Shown: positions 1 through 9,495, counted from the stretch's first letter. The stretch is DNA of 64,000 nt from Streptomyces griseoloalbus (GCA_014650015.1 BMUD01000009.1:124001-188000); one strand, 5' to 3'. Translations and numbers: made by a program. The notes: generated by a model from the sequence alone, not told the origin.

Positions 1-745
1 CCTCGATGGCCTTGGCGTAGTGGCCGTAGAAGTCGGCCTCGTCGCGTCCGGCGACGGTCTTGGTGATGGCGCCGCCGGTGAGGGTGTAGGCGGTGGAGGT
101 CTTCGCCGTGTCGTAGCGGTCGATGATCTCCAGGGCCTCGAGGACCTCCTCGACGTCCTTCACCCCGGTGTAGGGCCGGCCGGCCGCCTTGTGCTGGCGC
201 CAGTTGTGATTGATGTCGCAGTACTGGCACTCCTCCTTGGCGCCGAAGTACTGGCAGACCCGGAAGACGGTGAGGTAGATCAGGTAGCCCCACTGGATGG
301 TCGGGGCGACCTCCATGACCGACTTCCCGTTGGCGAGGGTGTGCCGGTAGTACTCGGGCATGGGCGGCACCCCGACGTCCGAGATCCGCTTGCCGTCGAG
401 GTAGAGGCCGAGCACGCCGTCCTCGTCGGCGGCGACGCGGTACGGCGAGGAGGGGTTCACCCGCACCGAGACCACGGTGCGGCGCAGGTCGTACGGGCCG
501 CCGGTGAGGATGATCTCCTCGGGCGGTCGCCGCAGCGCGGCCTCGCCCAGCTCGGGCAGGGTGCCGTGGTCGAAGGAGAAGATGAAGTACGACTTCGGTT
601 TGACCTCGCCGCTCTCGTTGTCGCTGAGCGCGGACGGATCGAAGGCCACGCCGCCGCGCAGCAGGTCCTCCTTGAAGACGGCTTCGCGCGGCACGTGCGG
701 GAACCGCTCCATCAGATCCTCGACCAGCGCGGTACGGCTGCCCAT
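1..745 (-). CDS. Radical SAM protein, partial (C-terminus outside window)
   Basis: The first 248 residues are visible and the rest lies beyond the window edge. The start is ATG at 745, preceded by GGAGGAG about 10 nt upstream. Residues near 165-180 read CQYFGAKEECQYC, and the following segment contains TLTGGAI, which resembles the SAM-binding GGE-like strand of radical SAM enzymes. The three cysteines are spaced CX8CX2C rather than the usual CX3CX2C, so the 4Fe-4S loop is enlarged. A roughly 150-residue N-terminal domain precedes it. It is divergent from aldO with 155 bp between the two starts. Substrate unknown; the fold assignment rests on the Cys cluster and the strand after it. Confidence 0.7.
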   Translation of the reverse strand, partial: MGSRTALVEDLMERFPHVPREAVFKEDLLRGGVAFDPSALSDNESGEVKPKSYFIFSFDHGTLPELGEAALRRPPEEIILTGGPYDLRRTVVSVRVNPSSPYRVAADEDGVLGLYLDGKRISDVGVPPMPEYYRHTLANGKSVMEVAPTIQWGYLIYLTVFRVCQYFGAKEECQYCDINHNWRQHKAAGRPYTGVKDVEEVLEALEIIDRYDTAKTSTAYTLTGGAITKTVAGRDEADFYGHYAKAIE

Positions 746-852
746 CGAAGTGTCTCCTCCCGGTTCGGACGTACGACTCCTCACGGTATGCCCCCGCTCG
801 GGCGTCCGTGGTGCCGGGTCCCCCCACAGGGGGCGCGCCACTGCCGGGGTAG

Positions 853-2157
<1,305 letters not shown>

Positions 2158-2227
2158 CCGGCGCCGGCCGGACTTCGTCGAGGGCGAGGGACCCGCGCGT
2201 GCCCCGGCCGGACTTCGTCAACGCAAC

Positions 2228-2338
2228 CGGCAGCACGGCATCGGCTCCCAGTCCTGCGGTCCGGGTCCGTTGCCCCGGTACTACCTGTGGCCCGAGCCCG
2301 CGGCGTTCTCGTTCGTGTTCTCGGTGCCGGGCGACTGA
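2228..2338 (+). pseudogene. C-terminal scrap of a GH2 (LacZ-type) beta-galactosidase
   Basis: An open stretch ending in TGA encodes HGIGSQSCGPGPLPRYYL and then about 18 more residues. This resembles the extreme C-terminus of LacZ-type family 2 beta-galactosidases (pattern HxGlGsxsCGPxxLPrYrL followed by a beta strand). Nothing upstream encodes the remaining ~1000 residues, and there is no start codon context. Just upstream, GGCCGGACTTCGTC occurs twice about 40 bp apart. I read it as the residue of a deletion; the match is from memory and covers only about 35 residues. Confidence 0.55.
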
Positions 2339-2357
2339 CGTCGTCGCCGTCCCCCTT

Positions 2358-2873
2358 TCAGTGGTCCGCGCAGCAGGGCGTGGGATCCGGTGCCTCGAAG
2401 GGGACGAGGGTGCCGCCCATGGCCGGAGTGGCGGCGAGGACGAGTGCGTCCCGCTGCCACTGCGGCCGCACGTGGTCGCGCGTCACCATACGGGTCTGCG
2501 GGCCGGGGGGTTCCGGTGTGCCCAGGACCGTCACGCGGTCGATCGCGGAGTTCGCGAGCAGCTCCGCGACCGTCATGGTGCCGGTGAGGGCCGATGCCCC
2601 CGGGTAGAGCACCGCGCGCCCCACGGCGTCGGGCAGTCCCGGGGAGACGGCACCGTACCCGGCCGCCGTGAGCCGTTCCCGGGTGGTGTCCAGGAGCGGC
2701 CGCGAAGGCAGGGACAGGGACACCGCCACGCGCGGTCGGTCGCCGCGCACGAGGTGGGTGCAGCCGAACGTGCCCTCGTGGAGGGCGAGTCCGGCCGCCA
2801 GTTCGTGCAGCAGATGGTCGGCCGCGCGCAGGTCCCCGGTCCCCGCGTCCACGGTGAGGGCGTAGGGCGTCAC
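2358..2873 (-). CDS. Conserved hypothetical protein, coupled to the PHP gene
   Basis: The protein has 171 residues and a GTG start at 2873 that overlaps the TGA of the upstream PHP gene (GTGA), so translation is probably coupled. There is no signal peptide or membrane segment. The sequence alternates short hydrophobic strands with charged loops and ends with Pro- and Cys-containing PTPCCADH. I do not recognise a catalytic motif. Given the overlap it is probably expressed with, and may act alongside, the exported phosphoesterase, though its own product appears cytoplasmic. Confidence 0.75.
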   Translation of the reverse strand: MTPYALTVDAGTGDLRAADHLLHELAAGLALHEGTFGCTHLVRGDRPRVAVSLSLPSRPLLDTTRERLTAAGYGAVSPGLPDAVGRAVLYPGASALTGTMTVAELLANSAIDRVTVLGTPEPPGPQTRMVTRDHVRPQWQRDALVLAATPAMGGTLVPFEAPDPTPCCADH

Positions 2874-4591
2874 GACGGCAGGACCCACACCGGGTTGGTG
2901 TAGAACCACAGGTCGCGCCACGGGTCGGCGTCGCCGACGACGTCGAGGGCGGGGCCCGCCGGGTCGACCTGGGCGCCCATCGCGCCGACGGCGGACCGGT
3001 TGCCGTCGGTGCCGCGCAGCCGGACGTACAGCGGGCGGTCGACGCGGCCGAGGTCGAAGGTGACGCGGACGGTGCCGGCCGTCCTGTCGATGTCGTACGA
3101 CCGGACGACCTTGGCCGTGGGCGCGGTGAAGGTGTCCTTGTCGGCGACGGGGCCGGTCATGTCGCCCTGGATGACGTCCACGCGGGCGAGCTTGGGGACG
3201 AACCCGGCCCAGTTGGCTCCGCCGGCGAGCGCCACGTCGGCGGTCAGCGTGACCTTGGTGCCCTTCCTCACGTGCAGCGCGCCGCCGAGCGTGGCCCAGC
3301 GGCTGCCGCCGGAGACCCGGACGTCGAGGCCGCTGATGAGCTGCCCGTGGTCGACCCAGATGCGGCCGGCGCGGATGCCGTCCATGACGGCGGCGTAGGA
3401 GAAGCCGTCTGCGCCGACGTGGGTGCGGCTGTACTGGCCGGGCCAGTAGTCGCCCTGGTTGATGTCGATCTGCCCGGCGTAGACGGGGTCGGAGTAGCGG
3501 CCGTCGGTGGCGAAGTCGCCGTCGGTGCCGCGCGCGGCGGTGTCGGCGTAGACCTGGTGGGAGTCGGAGTTGGCGGTGATCCACCAGGGGCGGCCCTCGG
3601 CGAGGAGGCTGTCCCACAGGCCGCCGACGGTGGCGGTCATCCAGTCGAAGCCGCCCCAGGTGCGGTAGCTCTCCAGCGGGTAGCCGGGGAAGGAGTTGGC
3701 GCTGGGGTTGTTGTCGTAGATGCCGCGGGCGCGGCCCATGCCCAGCGGCTTGGGCAGGCCGGCGGCCTGGTGGCCGGGGGCGCCCTCGAAGCCGACCGCG
3801 ATCTGGGGGTTGGTGCCGGTGGCGTCGCGCCAGGCGCGGATCTCGTGCGGGGAGTCGACGCCGCGCCGCGCCGGGTGGTTGGCGAGCATCAGGGCGTCGC
3901 CGACCTTGCGCCGTCTGACCTGCTCGGCGAGGAAGTTGAGGCCGGCGACGGCGAGCGCCTCGTTGGCGGGGGTGGAGTCGGAGGCGCCCTTGACGCCGCC
4001 GTCGTAGTCGGTCTCGAACTGCTTGAGGACGGAGACCTCGTTGCGGCCCGGGTGGACGAAGACGGTGCCGTGCTCGGCGGCCGGGATGTTCCACTCCAGG
4101 CCCTGGAAGACGAGGGTGTCCTCGTAGGCGGCCCGGGCCTCCTTGATGTCCGGGTTGACCTTCTCGACGCCGATCTTGGCGTGGGTGGCGCTGCCGTGGT
4201 CGGTGATGACCAGCCAGTCCATGCCGTGCTTGGCGCCCTGGCGGACCTGGTCGACGACGCGGTACTTGCCGTCGCTGCTGTACTGGGTGTGGATGTGGTG
4301 GTCGCCCGCGAGCCACAGGAAGCCCTTGCCGCGGCGGCCGTGGCCCGCGGCGGGTGCGGCGTGCGCGGGCGTGGCGGCACCGGCGCCGGCGGACAGCACG
4401 GTGCCGGCCGCGAGCCCGGCGCCGAGCAGACCGGCCCGGCGCAGCAGCGCACGGCGGGACTTCTGCTCGGGGTTCAGCGCCTCGTCGGGCACGGCGGTGT
4501 CGAAGGCGGCGGGCAGGGGCGCCGTCGTCTCGTGCTGGTGGTCGTGTCCGTGGTGGTGATGGTGGTGCCCGTGTGCGTGCCCGTGACCCAT
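2870..4591 (-). CDS. Tat-exported PHP-domain phosphoesterase with His-rich leader
   Basis: The start is ATG at 4591 with AGGAGG 8 nt upstream; longer in-frame starts lack a ribosome-binding site. The 573-residue protein begins with a 21-residue segment holding 12 His, then a linker, then a Tat signal (SRRALLRR near 45-52, hydrophobic stretch, cleavage near AHA-AP). The mature part has DHHIHTQYSSDGK at about 97, the first metal-binding motif of PHP phosphoesterases, and VITDHGS near 130. The remaining ~350 residues hold further His/Asp residues and a C-terminal beta domain. PHP proteins are metal-dependent phosphoesterases; the substrate here is unknown. It is transcribed away from the TetR gene and overlaps its downstream neighbour by 4 nt. 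Confidence 0.85.
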   Translation of the reverse strand: MGHGHAHGHHHHHHGHDHQHETTAPLPAAFDTAVPDEALNPEQKSRRALLRRAGLLGAGLAAGTVLSAGAGAATPAHAAPAAGHGRRGKGFLWLAGDHHIHTQYSSDGKYRVVDQVRQGAKHGMDWLVITDHGSATHAKIGVEKVNPDIKEARAAYEDTLVFQGLEWNIPAAEHGTVFVHPGRNEVSVLKQFETDYDGGVKGASDSTPANEALAVAGLNFLAEQVRRRKVGDALMLANHPARRGVDSPHEIRAWRDATGTNPQIAVGFEGAPGHQAAGLPKPLGMGRARGIYDNNPSANSFPGYPLESYRTWGGFDWMTATVGGLWDSLLAEGRPWWITANSDSHQVYADTAARGTDGDFATDGRYSDPVYAGQIDINQGDYWPGQYSRTHVGADGFSYAAVMDGIRAGRIWVDHGQLISGLDVRVSGGSRWATLGGALHVRKGTKVTLTADVALAGGANWAGFVPKLARVDVIQGDMTGPVADKDTFTAPTAKVVRSYDIDRTAGTVRVTFDLGRVDRPLYVRLRGTDGNRSAVGAMGAQVDPAGPALDVVGDADPWRDLWFYTNPVWVLPS

Positions 4592-4793
4592 GGAGTGCCT
4601 CCTGATCGCCGCGTCGTGCGTGCGGCTGCCTTCCGCGGCGCGACCACGCCGCGAGTGGAGGATCAAGGCAACGGGTGAACGTTGAACAACTTGCGGGTGA
4701 GCGGCACATGCCCCGCATGCGGCGGCTCGCCCACACCGCGTGCGTGAGCTAGATTTCGTCCCCTAGACTCCCTCGGTTCTCCCGGAGGCCCGC

Positions 4794-5372
4794 ATACCCC
4801 GCGCCGGACTCACCGCCGACCGTCTCGTCGCGGCCGCCGCCGACCTCGCCGACGAGGCGGGCTACGAGAACGTCACCCTGTCCGCGCTGGCCCGGCGTTT
4901 CGGTGTGAAGGACGCGAGCCTGTACGCGCATGTGCGCGGACTGCGGGACCTGCGCACCCGGATGGCACTGCTCGCGGGCGGCGAGCTGATCGACCGGATC
5001 GCGGCGGCGGTCGCCGGGCGGGCCGGCAAGGAGGCCCTGGCCGCGTTCGCCGACGCCTACCGGGAGTACGCCCTCACCCACCCCGGCCGCTACGCCGCCA
5101 CCCAGCTCCGCCTGGACGAGGCCCTGGTCGCCGACTCCCCCGCGCTGCGCCGCACCGCCGAGGTCACCTACGGCATGCTCCGCGCCTACGGCCTGGGGGA
5201 ACCCGACCTCACCGACGCCGTGCGCCTGCTCCGCAGCACCTTCCACGGCTACTGCGCCCTGGAGGCCGCCGGTGCCTTCGGCGCGCCCCGCGAGGTCGAG
5301 GCGTCCTGGGCCAGGACGATCGACGCCCTGCACATCGCCCTGGTGAACTGGCCCCGGGAACAGGCAGGTTGA
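4794..5372 (+). CDS. TetR-family regulator (WHG-type C-domain), apparent AUA start
   Basis: The coding frame opens PRAGLTADRLVAAAADLADE, a complete TetR N-terminus, but the codon in front is ATA, 6 nt after a GGAGG. An in-frame TAG lies nine codons earlier with no ATG, GTG or TTG between. The next possible start (GTG 4905) falls inside the HTH recognition region (ARRFGVKDASLYAHV) and would destroy the DNA-binding domain. The 192-residue product ends with RSTFHGYCALEAAGAFG, typical of TetR proteins with a WHG C-terminal domain. It is divergent from the PHP gene, which it may regulate. Either AUA is used for initiation or a start codon has mutated. Confidence 0.8.
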   Translation: MPRAGLTADRLVAAAADLADEAGYENVTLSALARRFGVKDASLYAHVRGLRDLRTRMALLAGGELIDRIAAAVAGRAGKEALAAFADAYREYALTHPGRYAATQLRLDEALVADSPALRRTAEVTYGMLRAYGLGEPDLTDAVRLLRSTFHGYCALEAAGAFGAPREVEASWARTIDALHIALVNWPREQAG

Positions 5373-5498
5373 CCGACGCGGTACCCGGGGCGGGTGTGAG
5401 ACGGCGAAAACAGCGGTACGGACGTTGAGTCGGAGCCGTTTTCCCGGACTGACATCTTCGCGGCACTCGCAGGTCACCGCTCAGGGGGAGGGAGCGCC

Positions 5499-6902
5499 AT
5501 GTCCCAGCAGCAGGTGGGGCGCGACCCCTTGAGGCCCGTCCGTACAGGGCCGCCGTCCCCCGGACCGGACGACGGGGCGTCCCGTCCCGGGCGGTTCGTG
5601 GGCTGGCTCGGCGGGCTCGGGTGTGTCGCCGCCGGATACGGCGTGTTCCAGTTCCTGTTCCAGGTGCTGCCCGGCTCGCTGGGCGGGGAGGCGGCGCAGT
5701 ACCTGATCGCCTCGGTGAGCGGGTTCGGCACCGCGCTCGCCGCGTGGCTGGCGGCGGCGCTGGTGCGGGCTCGGGCCGCCGAAGCCGCCCGCCCCACCGC
5801 GCCGCCGCCGCCCGTGGCCGCCCCCGCACCCGGACCGCTCCCCCAGGTCCTCACGGCCGCGTACGACACCCTGGTCGAGCAGGTGTCCGTGGTCGACGAC
5901 CCGGACCGCGGCCGGCTCACCGGCTGGTCGCACTCCCTGGGCGAGAGCACCCCTTCCCGCCCGACCTCCGTCGGCACGGCGTACGGGCTGCAGATCATGC
6001 TCGACCTGGGCATGACCGACGGCCGGCTGACACCGGGCGAACTGGTCGACACGCTGTGGCGGCTGCGGCTCCCCGGCGGCGGCTGGTCGGCCCGGTCGCA
6101 GGGCGCCGAGCCCCGGCCCGAGGTGACGGCGCTGGTGCTGGGCGCGCTGGCCCGGGCCGGGGTGTCCGGGGAACGGCTGGCCCAGGAGGTGGACCGCTGC
6201 ACGGCCGCGTTCACCCGTGAACACGACCACGCCGGACGGGAGTCCACCCACGTGGTGACGACGGTGCTGCGCGGGCTGCTGCGCGCCGCACCGCACTGCG
6301 CCGCCCTGCCCGCGCTGCGCGAGGCCCTGGTCGACGGGGCGATCAGCGATCCGGGCCGTGACCATCTGCGCTGCTGGGGCTACCGGCTCGACCCGCCGTA
6401 CGGGCCGCCGTCCCCGCCGCACACCGCGCAGGCCGTGGTCGCCCTGGAGCGTGCCGCACGCGTCCTCGGCGAGAACGCGGCCGTGCGGGCCGCCCGGGAG
6501 GACGGCGTGCGCTGGCTGCTGTCCTGCCCCGACGCCCCCCACCATGCCTGCCTGGACCTGGAGAATGCGCGCGAGGAGGTGCGCCGGCCGCGCACGGACG
6601 ACCCCGCGCGCCACGAGGTGTTGAACGTGCGGCACTTCACGGCGACCTGGATCGTGCGCGCCCTGCTGTCCCGGGGCGCGCTGGAGGTCGCCCGGCAGGA
6701 CGGCCTGGAGGACACCTGGCGGGAGCTGCTGGACGGGGCGGTCGCCGCGGTGTGGGCGGGGCAGCGGGACGGCATCTGGTCCTGGGGCCGGGGCGACAGC
6801 ACCGAGCTGCGGCACCCGATGTGGATGACGTATCAGGGTCTGGCGGCGCTGCGCGGGCACGCCGTGTGGACGTACCGGCCGGACGACACGACGACCGCGT
6901 GA
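5499..6902 (+). CDS. Membrane-anchored alpha/alpha-toroid (prenyltransferase/squalene-cyclase-like) protein
   Basis: The protein has 467 residues. GGGAGGGAG lies 6 nt before the ATG. After a Pro-rich cytoplasmic start come two likely membrane helices (about 33-60 and 65-90), a Pro/Ala linker, and then ~340 residues of helical repeats with Trp/Gly-rich turns such as GGGWSARSQG and the motif PTSVGTAYGLQIMLDLG. This pattern resembles the alpha/alpha barrel of prenyltransferase and squalene-cyclase families, without the cyclase DxDD motif. The partner cupin gene starts 28 nt downstream, so they are probably co-transcribed. Function unknown; this may be a binding scaffold rather than an enzyme. 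Confidence 0.7.
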   Translation: MSQQQVGRDPLRPVRTGPPSPGPDDGASRPGRFVGWLGGLGCVAAGYGVFQFLFQVLPGSLGGEAAQYLIASVSGFGTALAAWLAAALVRARAAEAARPTAPPPPVAAPAPGPLPQVLTAAYDTLVEQVSVVDDPDRGRLTGWSHSLGESTPSRPTSVGTAYGLQIMLDLGMTDGRLTPGELVDTLWRLRLPGGGWSARSQGAEPRPEVTALVLGALARAGVSGERLAQEVDRCTAAFTREHDHAGRESTHVVTTVLRGLLRAAPHCAALPALREALVDGAISDPGRDHLRCWGYRLDPPYGPPSPPHTAQAVVALERAARVLGENAAVRAAREDGVRWLLSCPDAPHHACLDLENAREEVRRPRTDDPARHEVLNVRHFTATWIVRALLSRGALEVARQDGLEDTWRELLDGAVAAVWAGQRDGIWSWGRGDSTELRHPMWMTYQGLAALRGHAVWTYRPDDTTTA

Positions 6903-6930
6903 CGAGCGGAGACCAGGAGGGGTGGACCGC

Positions 6931-7671
6931 ATGGGGGATCGGCAGGTGCGGGCGGTACGGCGGCTGCTCGCCCGAACACTCGACGGTGAGCTGCCCGAGA
7001 GGGACCACGTGGCCGCGGCCGGCGCGGTGGTCACGGAGCTCGGCGCCCCGGGACGGCTGCTGGAGCTGGTCGCCGAACTGGTCGGCGGCGAGGGCGATCC
7101 GGAGGGCTGCGCCCGGCTGTCGTACCGGCACGTGCTCGGCTTCGACAAGCTGCTGCTGATCGACGCCGGCCGGCGGCACATGCTGCGCGTCCATCTGTGG
7201 CACGAGGGCGCGGGCGGCACCGGCGCGGAGGACATCCACAACCACCGCTCGGCCCTGGCCTCGCACATCGTGCGGGGGCGGCTGAGCATGGACCTGTACG
7301 AGGCGCACGACGACGGCGTGGGCGTCGGTGGTGGCATCGAGGCCGCCCGGTACGAGGAGTCCCTGGCGGACGGATCGGCCGACTGGCTGCTGGAACCGGC
7401 GGGCCGGGCACGGCTGCGGCTGACGCACACGGGCCGTTACGCGGCGGGCAGCACCTACGCCCTGCCCGCGCGCACCCTGCACCGGGCCTGGTGCGACACC
7501 GACGAGCCGACCGTGACGCTGTTCCTGGAGACGGGCGCCGAACGACGCCGTCACACCGACGTGTTCACGGCATCGGGCCCGCACGCGGGAGCGACGGCCA
7601 AGCAGCCGCTGGACGTGCCGGGTTATCTGGCCGCGCTGAGCGGGCTGGCGGAACTGCTCAGGGGGTCATGA
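6931..7671 (+). CDS. Cupin-like protein, partner of the toroid protein
   Basis: The protein has 246 residues. I chose ATG 6931, which has AGGAGG 10 nt upstream; a GTG at 6922 sits only 1 nt after it. A helical N-terminal part is followed by a double-stranded beta-helix region with EDIHNHRSALASHIVRGRL (His-rich first cupin motif) and later ALPARTLHRAW (second motif His). The spacing resembles cysteine-dioxygenase-like or small metal cupins. No signal peptide. It follows the toroid gene closely and converges on the NUDIX gene, the two stop regions overlapping by 14 bp. Substrate unknown. Confidence 0.7.
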   Translation: MGDRQVRAVRRLLARTLDGELPERDHVAAAGAVVTELGAPGRLLELVAELVGGEGDPEGCARLSYRHVLGFDKLLLIDAGRRHMLRVHLWHEGAGGTGAEDIHNHRSALASHIVRGRLSMDLYEAHDDGVGVGGGIEAARYEESLADGSADWLLEPAGRARLRLTHTGRYAAGSTYALPARTLHRAWCDTDEPTVTLFLETGAERRRHTDVFTASGPHAGATAKQPLDVPGYLAALSGLAELLRGS

Positions 7672-8083
7672 GCGCCTGCCGCACGATGTCCAGGTTGTAG
7701 GCGTCGATCTCGACGCCGGTCAACTCGGACGGGTACAGCCAGGCGTGGGTCTGGTCCGGGCACGGCAGGGTGACCCGCCGGGACAGCGGGCGGACCAGGA
7801 AGTTCTCCTGCCAGTTCTTGGTCTCCTGCCCCCGGTAGTCGCTGACGAAGGACGACTCGCCCACCTTGCGCACGATCTCGCCGAGCAGGCCGGTCTCTTC
7901 CTTCAGTTCGCGCAGCGCGCCGTCCCGGGCGTCCTCGCCGGGTTCGAGCTTGCCGCACGGAACGCCCCACACCCGGGGCAGGAATCTCTCCGTCTCGCTG
8001 CGGCGCACCAGGAGCACCCGCCCCTCGTCATCCATCACGACCGCGGCAGCCAGCCGTTTCTCGCCGGGGATGTCCATGTCCAT
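7658..8083 (-). CDS. NUDIX hydrolase
   Basis: The protein has 141 residues. The complete Nudix box is present: G-KLEPG-E-DARDGAL-REL-K-EE-T-G-L, matching GX5EX7REUXEEXGU, the Mg-binding pyrophosphohydrolase motif. Start ATG 8083 follows GAGGAACC; a longer frame to 8158 lacks a ribosome-binding site. The C-terminus (NWQENFLVRPLS, then HAWLYPSEL) resembles MutT-like nucleotide hydrolases. Substrate cannot be inferred. It lies 3'-to-3' with the cupin gene and is separated by about 70 bp from the next minus-strand gene upstream. Confidence 0.85.
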   Translation of the reverse strand: MDMDIPGEKRLAAAVVMDDEGRVLLVRRSETERFLPRVWGVPCGKLEPGEDARDGALRELKEETGLLGEIVRKVGESSFVSDYRGQETKNWQENFLVRPLSRRVTLPCPDQTHAWLYPSELTGVEIDAYNLDIVRQALMTP

Positions 8084-8154
8084 GGTTCCTCGGTCTCTCG
8101 CCGGAGATGAGTCCAAAGGGTCTGATACCCGCGAAAGTGCCCAACCTACCAGGA

Positions 8155-8922
8155 TCACTCCCCATCAGCCCGTCGGCTCAGCATCTGCATCTCCTCGTAC
8201 GACGGTGCCGTGCCCCCCGCCACCGGCCGGCCGGCCCGGATGTCCACCGCCGCCTCCACCGCCGCGCCGAGCGCCCGCCGGTACAGCAAGGAGCCGAGAC
8301 TGATGCGGCGGACACCGAGGTCGGCGAGGTGGGGGACGGAGGGCCCCGTCGGCGAGTAGAGGACGTTGAGGGGGACGCCGTCCAGGCCGCGCACCAGGGC
8401 GGCGATCTCCCGTGGGTCGTCGAGACCGGGGACGAAGACGCCGTGTGCGCCCGCCCTCAGAAAGGCGTCGAGACGGCTCGTGGTGCCCTCGCCGTCGCCG
8501 AGCCAGTAGGTGTCCGTGCGGGCGTTCACGAAGAGGCCGGGGGCCGCCGCACGGACGGCGGCGATCTTCGCGGCATGCCGGTCGGCCGGCCCGAGTCCGT
8601 CCTCCAGATTGATACCGACGGCGCCGAGGGCGTACAGCTCCCGGGCCAGCTCGGCCACCTCGTCGGGGTCGTCGCCGAATCCGCCTTCGGCGTCCACGGA
8701 CAGCAGGAACGGCGCCGAGCCGAGGGTGCGCGCGAGCAGCAGTGTCTGCTCCCGGGTGGCGGCCGCCCCGTCGGGCAGCCCGGCCGCCGCGGCGACGGCC
8801 AGGCTCGTGGTGCCGATGGCCGGGAAACCCTGGGCGGCCAGGGCCAGCGCGGAGGCGTGGTCCCAGGCGTTGGGCAGCACCAGGGGTGCGTCGGCGTGGT
8901 GGAGGTCGGCGAAGGCGGTCAC
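8155..8922 (-). CDS. Isocitrate lyase/PEP mutase family protein
   Basis: The protein has 255 residues of the PEP mutase/isocitrate lyase barrel: VLPNAWDHASA at the N-terminus, SVDAEGGFGDDP as the metal-site strand, GINLEDG, and NARTDTYW. The KKCGH-type catalytic loop of methylisocitrate and isocitrate lyases is not evident, so it belongs to the broad oxaloacetate-decarboxylase-like group whose substrates are mostly unknown. The GTG start at 8922 overlaps the TGA of the upstream DinB-fold gene (GTGA), indicating a translationally coupled two-gene operon. Confidence 0.85.
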   Translation of the reverse strand: MTAFADLHHADAPLVLPNAWDHASALALAAQGFPAIGTTSLAVAAAAGLPDGAAATREQTLLLARTLGSAPFLLSVDAEGGFGDDPDEVAELARELYALGAVGINLEDGLGPADRHAAKIAAVRAAAPGLFVNARTDTYWLGDGEGTTSRLDAFLRAGAHGVFVPGLDDPREIAALVRGLDGVPLNVLYSPTGPSVPHLADLGVRRISLGSLLYRRALGAAVEAAVDIRAGRPVAGGTAPSYEEMQMLSRRADGE

Positions 8923-9395
8923 GAGAGGTCTCCCACGGCGTCGGCGTAGTAGACGGACTCTCCCAGGTGGCGGGCGAGTTCGCGAAAGCTCCAGCCCGTT
9001 CCGGGCGAGTGGTCGAGCTGCTCGTCGGTGAGCGCGTCGAGCCGGTCGGCCCAGATCCGGGCGAGCCGGGTGAGGCGGCTGCGGGCCTCGTCGAGGTCCT
9101 CGGGGGTGAAGGGGGCGAGGTCGGCCGCGGTGGTGACGAGGGAGGCGTGCCAGTGGTCGGGCTGCGGCTGTTCACCGGCGAGGCGGGCCTCCATCTCCGC
9201 GAGGTGGTCGATCAGGTGATCGGCGACGCGGCGGATCGCCTTGTGCGGGGTGTAGACGCGGTCGTCGACGTGCGCGGGTTCGCCGTCCCAGCGGGTCCAG
9301 GTGGCGGCCAGGTCGAGGACGTGGTCGACCATGCCGGTGACGGCCGCGGAGGGGGTGCCGGTCGGCGTGCTCTCGGTGTGCGTGCTCTCGGTCAT
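8919..9395 (-). CDS. DinB-fold (mycothiol-dependent maleylpyruvate isomerase-like) protein
   Basis: The protein has 158 residues of a four-helix DinB/MDMPI type: RVADHLIDHLAEMEARL and WSFRELARHLGESVYYADAV supply the spaced His residues of the metal site. Such actinobacterial proteins act in mycothiol-dependent transfers or isomerisations. It is cytoplasmic, with no signal sequence. Its last codons overlap the GTG start of the PEP-mutase-like gene, suggesting that the pair works on the same small molecule. No specific reaction can be assigned. Confidence 0.7.
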   Translation of the reverse strand: MTESTHTESTPTGTPSAAVTGMVDHVLDLAATWTRWDGEPAHVDDRVYTPHKAIRRVADHLIDHLAEMEARLAGEQPQPDHWHASLVTTAADLAPFTPEDLDEARSRLTRLARIWADRLDALTDEQLDHSPGTGWSFRELARHLGESVYYADAVGDLS

Positions 9396-9456
9396 GCGGC
9401 AACGCTAGAAGCGGGACGCTTCGGCGCCGGCCGAAGTGTCCCTGCGCACGGGCGAG

Positions 9457-9492
9457 CCTGGGGCGCCCCGGTTCCGGTCGGAGCGCCCCAGG
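9457..9492 (-). terminator. Hairpin terminator after the carbohydrate operon
   Basis: CCTGGGGCGC at 9457-9466 and GCGCCCCAGG at 9483-9492 form a perfect 10-bp stem with a 16-nt loop. It lies 3 nt past the stop codon of the SGNH esterase. There is no U tract, as is common in Streptomyces. Confidence 0.65.
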
Positions 9493-9495
9493 GGT

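Noticed and set aside
3272-4678. A plus-strand 468-codon Val/Gly/Ala-rich frame over the PHP gene
   Set aside because: Low-complexity antisense of a clear PHP coding sequence, without a ribosome-binding site.
4749-4800. Starting the TetR gene at GTG 4905
   Set aside because: That start removes half of the HTH, while the frame upstream to ATA 4794 reads as a perfect TetR N-terminus with a ribosome-binding site in place.
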